This document shows positions 49,001 through 58,821 of a stretch of 64,000 nucleotides of DNA, in pieces. Origin of the DNA: Pseudoscleropodium purum (lineage: Eukaryota > Streptophyta > Bryopsida > Hypnales > Brachytheciaceae); contig OZ017800.1 in assembly GCA_963969395.1 (NCBI GenBank), forward strand, positions 620,001 to 684,000. The letters run 5' to 3'. Position 1 is the stretch's first letter, and each line of letters begins with the position of its first letter. A model generated the notes under the pieces. The model ran no database searches, was not told the DNA's origin, and saw nothing but the letters and a program-made list of their open reading frames with translations. The position numbers were made by a program, and so were the translations under genes.

Positions 49001-50250
49001 ACTAAAATTTAGTAAAAATCACAATTACTATGCCTAATTCTACCCTACTACTAAATGTCCTATAACTTTTGGAGAAAAATTCTAAATGCAAAACGGACTT
49101 TGTTGTTGGCTTCAAAAAACCTTTTTAGCCAAAATACCCTTTGACTCCCAACTCCCAAGTCAAAATTCTCACAAAAGACAATGTTTCCCAACCTAGTGAA
49201 AAAGGTGGAAAAACTAACTTTTCGAGTTTGTGTTTTTTGCTAATTTTGACTAGCCAAGGATGTTTAGGAGGTCCAAAAATGCAAGTAAAGAGTCTAAGAT
49301 GACTTAATTTGGCTTCCATATGTTCGTGGTTTGTTGGTCAATAGCGGAATGTTTTTGGAATTTCATTAAATTCCGTTAGCGCTACCGGTTCGGGTAGTTA
49401 CTGATGTCAAAATGTTGTAAAATTCGATTAGGCTCTTATTTATGCTAAAACACACTATCTTAATTTTTAGTGAGATTTTACCATCACCAAATGTAATTCT
49501 TATGAATTTCTATGAATTTCTTGGTCCTCGATGATTCCAATTGACTTCCCATAGAATCATGTTCTATAATTCAAAAAATTATGAAACTTTTTGGATAAGT
49601 TTGAGGAAGTCCCCAAATACTTTGTGTAAATTTACGAGTCCAACTCACACTTTGTCCAGGAAAAAGAATTTACCCCGTCTTGGTTTTAATTCTTCCGCGG
49701 ATGAATAATTTCCGTATTAGGGAATCTCGACGACATAGCTTCACCATTATGGTCTTGGCATGTTTCTAAGCTTTCACCTTTCTACTTGTTGTGATTGTCT
49801 ATTTGTAGCTTTCATGGATTTTGACCTGTAAAGTCATATATAATGACTTTTTCCCCTTCTTCACCTTTCATCATGATTTTCTTCTAATTTTTTATTGGGG
49901 CTTCTAAATTTCCAAGGAAGCTAGAGTAACTCCAACTCCACTAATTTTAACCATTCTTTGTTGCATGCGCCCTTACTATCAAAATTTTATATAGCCTTTA
50001 TTGGGTTTTTGGTCTTTGTGTGTTGACCAGGATTAGAATTGCTTCCAAACCATAATCTGACACTTCAACATCTATTCTAGATACTTCATACTTATAAAGA
50101 GCATGTTTGAAACATTTTCAATGCCCTTGGGGGTTAACCCCATTACATGTGCTTTTGTACTAATTTCTCGTAAAGTCACTCAGATGGCCATTTTGACCAC
50201 AATTTACTCATAAAAATGAGTAAAAAATAGCAATAAGTAGACCATGAGTT
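46040..50250. other. AT-rich interior of the INCENP-like pseudogene
   Basis: About 4.2 kb of T-rich sequence separates coding-like blocks of the pseudogene; it is either a large intron or inserted transposon DNA. Open frames on the minus strand at 48669-48947 and 49125-49319 have no recognisable domain. I found no terminal repeats that delimit an element. Confidence 0.5.
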
Positions 50251-51626
50251 CTAGATGACATCCTCGGGGCTCACACAAATGCACCACCAAGTTGCACAGG
50301 TACAAAATGGAGGTGATGAATCATATATTCAACATAGGAAACTACTGGAGAAATCATGGAACAGGCTTACATTCAATGATATAATGATTCTAAATTTGAA
50401 GGGACGACTATGGCTAACCTTCAAGAGCACATTCTGGTAATTCACCCCTTGACTGTTAGTAGAGTCTACCAGCACTAACTTAGATGAGCTTGTAGCGACA
50501 GCCTTTCTCTTGTTCGCTTCCTCGTTTTCCCTTTCCACTTGAATTTCTTGCTATTTTAGCTTCTCTTGTGCAATTTTCTCCCTTTTAATCAATTTCTCTA
50601 TGGTAGCTCTTTCCTGCTTCTCATGTTTAGCTATTTCTGTAGCCTTCTTATGTTCTTGCCTCTCAATTTCCTTTTGTTCTACTAATCTTTTAGTTGCTTC
50701 AGTTGCTTCCAAGGCTTTTACTTTCACATCACGTTTTTCTAAAAAGTAAAATTCATTCCGATGAGAATTTAAAGCACTGAATTTGATAATCACATAACAA
50801 AGAATATAGGGTATAAAGCTTACAACAAACATATGCAATGCAAAAATTCATGGAAAGAACCTGGAACTCACCATTCAGATAAGAAGCAAAGGGTTGTGAT
50901 TGTTGGATGAGAGGTATAAAAAAATGCATATTTGATACCAAATTCGAGCGAGGTAGATTGGAATTACTCGGCAGTATACTAGGGACATCACTAATTAGAT
51001 TTGAGGAGCATTGTGGCTCTATTTGTAGCATGGAGTCAAGACTAGGGTTGGGTATGCATTGAGAGAATTCCACAAGTTCTTCAGTAAGTTCTGAGGTGTC
51101 GTCTTGTTGATGATCAACTCTCTCATGTTCATTGCTAATGTTTGGCGACTATGCCTCTAGGAAGGTCTCATATGGGACAACTTCGAACTAACAGTCTCAA
51201 GACGAAATAATTCTACTAGGAAAGGCAACAGGAATGTTTAATAATTATCCTCGTCTATAATCCACCCTATTTGTAGCAACATTAGATCTCCATTGCCACC
51301 CTCTAGCTTTAGACCTTGGAGGTAGCTGCTTCTAAAACTGCTAATGATTCAATATCAAGGTGACATAGGGATGAAACTCTTGTTCCAAAGAACATCATAT
51401 TACTTCTTCCATTGCTCTTGCTTCAGAATGCTGCACTAGAGAGACCGCTTCAGACTTGACTTGTTTCATATCCATTCTTAATGCTTCATCCTTGAAATTC
51501 CCCAAATTATTTGGTTCCTTCACATGAGAGACTTTTGATTTTGTGTTCGTGACACCATCTCGCACAAGTTCTCTCATCATCTGCCCAGACTTCTCTTCGT
51601 CTACCTCAATACAACATCACTGATTG

Positions 51627-51890
51627 CATTGCCACTCTCCAACCTGTGTCTTTTGGAGGCCATGGGTGTTTTGAACATTTGGACATCCGGTGGATGTATA
51701 GCCAATCTCCGACCTATTCGCCTTGATAATGTCATCACCGTTTGTATTTCTACTCTCCAACTTGTGTCTTTTGGAGGCCATGGGTGATTTGAATATGTGA
51801 ACATCCAATGGGTGATTCGAACATCCTATGGGTGTATAGCCACTCTCCGACCCGTTTGCTATGATACTATCATCACCATTTGCATTGCCA
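51627..51890 (-). repeat. Imperfect ~120-130-bp tandem repeat within the pseudogene
   Basis: Two successive units, about 51627-51748 and 51749-51880, share CTCTCCAAC(C/T)TGTGTCTTTT, GGAGGCCATGGGTG and a GTATAGCCA(A/C)TCTCCGACC segment. In the inferred protein they encode PMASKRHKLES-type repeats. Confidence 0.75.
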
Positions 51891-54333
51891 TCCATTAGAT
51901 GTTCTTTTGAACCATCTCTGCAAGCCACAAAATTTTTTCCAACAGTAGACTTTCTGGTCACACTAGCACTTTGCAACACATAAACTTCATTGGCCAAGGC
52001 ATCATTTCCGGCCTTTGACAACACGAGTGAAACAACAACAAAGGATATTCTTCCACCCTAAAGGGACAACCTATGTAATCTTGCCACAATTAGGCTCTTC
52101 AAATCACCCAATTTGTTCGAAGGGAGAATTGTCCCTTTAGTTACCTCAAAGAACAAAGGAGTAAAGGTCTTTTTAATGTTTGGAAGCATTGCTCTAGAGA
52201 ACTCGATGATGTCAATTACATTAGGAATCGGTGAGGGAAATTTTCCAAGAAGTTGACTAGCTTTTTCACTTGCAAAAAGGCAAGCTAATGGAGGACAAGG
52301 AGCTTCTCTAATGCATACCTACATTTCTTCCTCTTTCACCTATACTTGGAATGGTGATCTTCTTGCGGTCAAGTATTTCTTTTGAACCAATGCATCCCCT
52401 TTCAAAACTACTAAATATTGGGCATCTCGTCAAACCATTTGCAACAGAAACATTCTTAGAATCCTTTTTTGCTTCATGGATGATGGATTTCTGACCTTTA
52501 GAGTGAGGTGATTTTGTGGACCTCAGTTCATCAAGTATGATTTCTTTCGGTGATGCATATAAGTCCGGCTTACTATAACCCTACGCCTTTTCCTTTACAA
52601 TTTGGTTCAATGACTTGTCTTGAACTTCAACCTTACATAGAGGCTCTAGTTTGACATCCTGATTAATTGACTCCTAGCAAACAACTTGTATACTCAGCAT
52701 TTTCTTACAAATGTCAAGAACAGATTTGACAATGGATTTGACCAACCTAGATGGTTCTATTTTGGGCTCAACCACAGATTGACCATGTAGGCTCTGGATC
52801 TCATAACTTGTTGCGCAACCTGAGGCGTGGATGCTTTCTTGGCCTGTTCTCTTCGAATTGGCTCTTTGGTCACAATCTCAAGCACAACAACTACTTGAGA
52901 GACTGTGATTGCACCCTTGCACCATCTTCTTCATTTAGGTCCTTTAATTACATTCTCAAGCTCTACAACCTTGCTTACAATCTCAATTTTTATTACCTAT
53001 GTATTCCTACAAGTTTCCACCTTAGTCTCCACTTCTACCTTGCATAAAATCTCAAACCATCACTCCTTGCTACATGTGTGACCCTATAAGATAGTTCCTG
53101 AGCATCTGCTTTCAAGGCACACTCTTTGGCTTTTCCAACCTTGTGGTCCCTCTTAGGCATTGTTTTCTTCTTAGAAAGATCTACCAAGAAGGTCCGGTTA
53201 GTTTGCTCCCTAAATTCCGTGCTATCACTCAACAGTACTCCATTCTATTCATTACAATTTTGTAAGACGATGTCCTCTTCTTACTCTCCACGGAGTCTCT
53301 TTTTGTTTTTTCCAAGTAGGGATTCATCAATGGGGGGAGGAATATGCACATCACCTTCATCAACTTTGCTTAGGATTGACACTCTGATTGAATCTTGGGT
53401 AGTGGATTTAATGGCGAGTACAATGCTTGCATTCTGCTGCACCCTTCCTAAATCCAAATAGTTCTTCAGCAATGGTTGAGAGTCTGTTGGTTTGGTTGCT
53501 ACAACATGATCTTCATTTTTGACATCGTTGTCACTAAACCTCGTGTTCAGATCCCGTTCAGCAAGTCCCCTCAAGTATGGGGCTTTGGTCTTTAAAAAAG
53601 CCCCATTTGGAACAAATCCCTAGAACCCAATCAAATTCTCCTTGTCATGGCTAGACACTAGCACACGACTCTCCAACTTGAGATGCTTCTTCCTTGGATG
53701 GATGCGTAACATGTCAATGACAGTTGACGTGTTGATATGAAACAATTGCTTCTACTACTCAAACTCTACATTCCACGCATCTCCATTTGCTCTTGCCAAA
53801 GTAGAACAGAACGCAAAATTGCCTCCATCTTTCCGACTTTTGCATACCCTACTCCTCGCCTCCTCCATAGCTTCACCTCCCTCTCACATCTAATGACACC
53901 ATTCCCTTCCACCCAAACGTTTGAAACCCTAAAACGTCCATGGCATTATACAAAATAATTAAGGAGATGAAGAAACAACGACCTAAGTGCACAGCATTAC
54001 AACAACACTCATTCACAAGTTCAATAGGAAGATTCATCCCAAAGCATACCACAATCTCTCCAATTCAAACGTCCTGTTGCACAACATACTCTTTGCCAAT
54101 TGCATCAACTCTCCCTATCCCTATCAATTCCCACTCGTCTCGTTTTTCCCACCCGAGATGCTTTCAAACTACCTTGGCGAGATGGACCAACCGTCTCACC
54201 AAGATAAGTCCGTTCCAACGTCCCAAGGTTCCAATTAATTTGAAATTGATTGGGCATTTGGGTGTTCCTCAATTTCAAATTTTCAAAAATCTTTGAAACG
54301 TTTATGGGCCTTGTAGGTGGTCATTGGTCAGGG

Positions 54334-54353
54334 TTTTTTTTTTTTTTTTTTTT
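54334..54353. repeat. poly(T) tract
   Basis: Twenty T, about 470 bp upstream of the pseudogene start on its minus strand. It is on the 5' side, so it is not a retrocopy tail. Confidence 0.9.
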
Positions 54354-54509
54354 CACTATAATAATAATATTTTGGAACAGAGCAAAAAAAGCGACTAATC
54401 ATCATTAAAGCCATGGAGATTGCCATAGATGAAAAACACTAGATGTAGATGATAACTTATTATTCATCCAAATGCTCATGAATTTGTCCCAAGTGGAATG
54501 GTGTTTTTA

Positions 54510-55240
54510 ATCATCCCATGCAATATTAAGGCTCTTTTTTTGTAAAAGAACATTCAAAATTGCGATTTTCAATGCAATCAACAAAAATTTTATATGTTTA
54601 TTTCTTCTTTAAATGCAAACATAGGATCTTGCACTAAAATAGCACAAGAATTTTTGGAATAAAATTTAGAAACTTTGACCATATCGATTACAAGATATAA
54701 GCATTTAAAGTGAAGAAAATGATTTTTTTTCTTTCTAACTTGATTAAATTATAAGGCTTTGAATCCTCCTAACTTAAAACTATTATATTACAATTTGTAA
54801 ATTTAAATTTGTTTATGCTGAAGAATTGAGTTTAGAGTTTGTGGCCCACCTTCAAAAATCCATGATTTCATTCTTCAAAAAATTATTATGTCAAAGTAGG
54901 TACAAGATAGAAGGAAAAACACACACTGAATTATTGATATATAAGATGGAATTGAAACATATTAATATCAACGATGAGATTGCTTGCAAAATAAAAAATT
55001 TCATAACTTTTACATCACTTATTCAAATAGAATGAATCAAATATTGAAACATAGACAAAAATATAATCTAGAAGTCTAAATTAAAAAAATTGAAATCATT
55101 TCAAGGTTTTTTGTTTTTTTTGTTGCTTATCTTTATCTATTTTAAGCTTATTGTGGCAAAAATTTTGTTCTTGGGCACCAATTGAAATTAAAATTATATT
55201 ATCAAAAGCTAACCATTCTTTTTAATCTTTGAAACAATTA
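54510..55240 (+). mobile_element. piggyBac-like TTAA element, diverged partial copy
   Basis: Collinear with 5720-6500: 'cataggatcttgcac', 'agatataagcatttaaag', 'attcttcaaaaaatt' and GGGCACCAATTGAAATTAAA occur in the same order. Neither intact TTAACCCCTAA end was found. Confidence 0.65.
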
Positions 55241-55267
55241 CATTGGGCAAGACTAGTAGCCAAACAT

Positions 55268-55572
55268 CAGGGTTGACACGACGTCCGGACGCGGACGCTA
55301 TGTCCGCAGCATTCGCTAACATTCGCGTCCCGACGGACGTAGCGTCCGCCTGTCCCCCGTCCGTCCACCCGATTACGGCCGTCCGATCGACGCGCGGACT
55401 GATCTGGTCCGCACGATCTGGGCGTCCGCCTTGGGCTGTCCACCCCGTCTGTCCGCCCCGCCCGTCCGCTTTCCGACGGCAGTCGGGATGCTGCGTCCGC
55501 TAGCGTCCCTGCGTCCGGACGTTCGGAAAACGGACGCTATTTTGGGGCGGACGTTGACATTCATCAACCCTA
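55268..55572. mobile_element. GC-rich hAT-type MITE with 8-bp target duplication
   Basis: The 305-bp element begins CAGGGTTGACA and ends TCAACCCTA, i.e. short inverted ends of hAT type, and is bracketed by the 8-bp direct repeat CCAAACAT (55260-55267 and 55573-55580). The interior is very GC-rich and built from many GGACG/CGTCC pentamers in both orientations, in sharp contrast to its AT-rich surroundings. It has no transposase. Confidence 0.9.
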
Positions 55573-57488
55573 CCAAACATGACCCCAACACCATAACCAT
55601 ACTAGCCAAGCCGGATATAAACTGGTACCAAAAATTCTCTCCATATACTGGACCATTTGACAATACACACGTTATTGTCCATTTTGTTGTAGACACTACT
55701 ACATATGAAAAACCAACAATTTTCCTAGAACTCAATAAAAGATTGCATATTGAACCCCTTACAAATTTGCAATACACATTTTATATATACACCAACAAAA
55801 TCATAATATTGGCCCTCCTGACTACATAACTTCTTTCACAACAATCCTCTAAAATATGCAAATTCTACAATACCATATATAAATTACTCCTCCAACATAA
55901 GCTCCAACACCTACTAATGTAGCTATAAACAAAAACATCAAATTGAAATAAACTCACATACAACATCAACTACAACCCCACATATAAATATACACCCCTG
56001 TTACCAATATATACAACTAATCTCCAACTAAATTTCCACTACAATATAGCTACTACACCAATGGATCATTTGTACCACCTCAACAACATACAAATGGCCA
56101 TTGGATAGGTGTAAAAGTGGAATATGGCATATACAACTCCTCCAAAGAAGAAGTTTAAATCTTTAAAAGACTTCTACAGCTACTTACAAACTAGTTTTAG
56201 AGCCAAACTAATGGACATACATAAAACATTATGCACAATTACTACAAGATATCTTCATGAACCAACACATATATTCACTACCTACCTAAATTGTCTATAT
56301 TTACTTAATACACAACTAAAACACCCTACTTTACACTACACCCATGCAGATAAAACCATATTAGAATCTATAGTAGAAATACTTCAAAATCAAATGCAAA
56401 TCATAACAATTTCCAAAATAAAAGCCTATATAAATATTGTAAGTAATGAACATGTAAACAAACTTGCTAAAAATGGGATAACTAAAGCATACAAATTTGC
56501 CTTAAAATTATATGAATTTGTACACACTATGCCATTTTATTACCCAAAAGATGAATGGCTAGGCCTAGCCTAAAGACCTAACAATGGCTTAGTTATGTGC
56601 CTCTAAACATACATCAACAAACATGATCATGCTAAAAACCTAGAAATATTGGCACAAAGATTTCCTAACATTAGCAAATGGACTCTCAATCTTAATATAG
56701 ATAATGACCTCTCTAATGAATTCTAGTCTAACTCCAAAATAGTAGACTCACAAAAAATAAGCCTATTAAATTTTTGCACTAGACAATACATAGGAAATGC
56801 TAGGAAACAACTATTTTTTGGTATAGAAAGATTTCCATCAATAACATGCTTTACATGTAGATCATAAGATATTGACACCTAGCTTCATGTACTTCTAAAA
56901 TGCAATCAACAACATATTCATGCTTTTAGAATCAAAAGACACAACAAAGTAGTATGGGAATTGCAAAAGCTAATCCTATCTACCAAAAAAACTAGATATT
57001 ATACTTTCATGAATGCAGATACATTCAACAATAATCTACAAGAAAATATTGTTCCCTCATGGCTCTTACCTTATTCTTGTGATAGACAAAGATGTCATTA
57101 TAATACTAAATTCAAACCAAATATCTTTTATGTTACACGACTCTTTTATCAAAATAATCCACCAATTAACCCAAATAACAATCTCACTATATAATTCATA
57201 GAATTCACATAGACTAATGATAGATTTTTGCAAATAACAATAGATAACAAAATCCAAAAATACCAACTGCTAATTAATAACATCATTGCTCAAGGATGGA
57301 ATGTTGATTCACTCATTGTCATCACAACAAGAGCTAGAAGAACAATGTATGCTCTGTCTATGAAAATCCTCAAAACTAAACTGAACACCAAGCTACTCAA
57401 AGCCCTTGTAAAGCACACTTTTAAAACAATCAACACCATTGCCATTGAATATGGTGGATTAATCATTCTACACAAAAGAAAAATATAA
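55573..57488 (+). pseudogene. LINE (non-LTR retrotransposon) C-terminal fragment
   Basis: The translated plus strand shows the C-terminal part of a LINE polyprotein with several stops and frame changes. A degenerate RNase H end reads ISKIKAYINIVSNEHVNKLAKNG (56403-56480 region), resembling the 'VKAHxGxxGNExADxLAKxG' pattern. A zinc-knuckle-like segment follows (CFTC, then LHVLLKCNQQ, about 56840-56915), as in the zf-RVT region, and then a conserved-looking tail ending at 57488. An A/T-rich tail follows to 57650. Stops at the sites examined are mostly TAG. The reverse-transcriptase domain is absent from the window. Confidence 0.65.
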
Positions 57489-57649
57489 ATATAATCACCC
57501 ACTTCCAATAGAATAAAAATAAACAAATAAATAATTATAATGAACAAAATAATTTATTAAAATTATATAAACATCACTTTTTATTGCACATACAATGCAT
57601 ACCCACCTTTCTTTCTAAACCTTGATCACTTTTATTTGGTTATTTGAAA

Positions 57650-58570
57650 TTAACCCCTAGAAATCCATAACTATGTATTCACCAAAAACGCTCCAAAACT
57701 TCCATTTCCACTACAACTATTAAAATTTTTGGAAAAAAACAATTTTTGACACATGTAACTATACGATCTTGTAGTATGAAGACTTGAAAATATGTGGTGA
57801 AAATTTCAAAAAATTCCACTATGTGAATTGTAAGATATAAGCATTCAAAATCACCCAAATCATTTTTCAACCCTTCAAAAACCTGGGCAGTTGCACTTTA
57901 CAAGCTCACTTTTCTATGAAAAAATGACCAAACTAGTTGTACTTCTTGAGATTATTTTTCCTAGACAAGTTGGCCAAATGCTTGAAAATTTTCAAATCAT
58001 TTGGAATAGTACAACATATAGGAAAAAAAATAGTAAGTAGGTAAAGAATGATCCAAAATACTAAATTATTAAGAATTTAAATATGGAATTGAGAAATGTC
58101 AATCCCAATGGTTGAAAATTTTATAATAAAGAATCTACATCCTAGGTATTTAATTTTTTTCAAAAATATTGAAAATTGGATAAGGATTTCAAAGTTTATT
58201 TTAGAATAGGGAATCCATAACTACCCACAAACAAAAATTCTTCATAACTTTTGACTTGTTGATCAAAATGGAAACAATACAAATCTTTCTTGTAAACATA
58301 AGTCTAAAAAAACAATTTCAAATTTTGGTTTTGGAAAAAAGTGATTTTTCTAATTTGCCCAAATGCCTAGTTACAAAAAAAAGTAACATATTAGGCTATA
58401 ACTTTTGACTCCTATTTTCAAATGTCATGAAATTTGTTGCATATGAAAGATATTCCTTGTCCACACCTTTTAACAAAATTCCAGCCTAAAATATGCAAAT
58501 TTATGGTCACAATGGCCTGCCCAAAATTTCTATACAACCCAAAAACGCAATTTGATCCTTTAGGGGTTAA
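57650..58570. mobile_element. TTAA-flanked non-autonomous DNA transposon (piggyBac-like), copy 2
   Basis: A 921-bp segment from TTAA CCCCTAGAAATCC to CCTTTAGGGG TTAA; same ends, same length class and shared interior blocks ('cgatcttgtag', 'aagatataagcattcaaaat') as the 928-bp copy at 5677-6604. Non-coding. Confidence 0.75.
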
Positions 58571-58671
58571 AGTGTCTATTCTCAAAAAGAAAGAGTAGTT
58601 TTGCATCAATGGCCCTTAATCTGCTGGACATTGGCTTATTGTCATCACAAACATACACTGTGTTCACGTTG

Positions 58672-58713
58672 CCTTCTTTGAAGACCGGAGTTTTTATCTA
58701 TCTTTTTGTCTAT
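58672..58713 (+). repeat. Short shared segment, copy 2
   Basis: Matches 39436-39478 (see that entry). Here it lies about 110-150 bp upstream of the putative start of the OSB-like gene. Confidence 0.7.
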
Positions 58714-58821
58714 CTTCCAAAAGGTTTGGTGAGAGAACGGACCCTGTTATACCGTATTCGAGGATGTGATATTAAAGAGGGCCGAGCGCAACAACACCCG
58801 CACCATAATCTGTTTCTATTG

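Larger units (their letters stand above)
43523..53868 (-). pseudogene. INCENP (WYRD-like) inner centromere protein pseudogene
   Basis: INCENP is the chromosomal passenger scaffold that binds and activates Aurora kinase through a C-terminal IN-box. Here the minus strand shows, N to C: a start-like MEEARSRVCK at 53868, a long Lys/Ser-rich region (53.9-51.0 kb), charged coiled-coil segments (about 50.8-50.3, 45.7-45.4 and 45.1-44.9 kb), then short exons. The exon 43917-43791 encodes GEPLYEISPFCDSEDKD and KSIPLWAR, an IN-box; the next (43677-43586) encodes QLEQDLDDIFVKASS, like the LDLEDIFKKS that follows the IN-box in animals; a last exon ends at 43523. Those three exons join in frame. Upstream, about a dozen premature stops and at least two frameshifts break the frame; nearly all stops are TAG. 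Splice sites persist, so it is an unprocessed copy. INCENP identity rests mainly on the C-terminus; residual function of a short C-terminal protein cannot be excluded. Confidence 0.68.

Noticed and set aside
47700..49900. An LTR retrotransposon inside the pseudogene interior
   Set aside because: I could not find paired long terminal repeats, a primer-binding site or gag-pol coding sequence.
54334..54353. poly(T) tract as the retrotransposition tail of the INCENP-like copy
   Set aside because: It lies on the 5' side of the pseudogene, and the pseudogene keeps introns, so it is not a processed copy.
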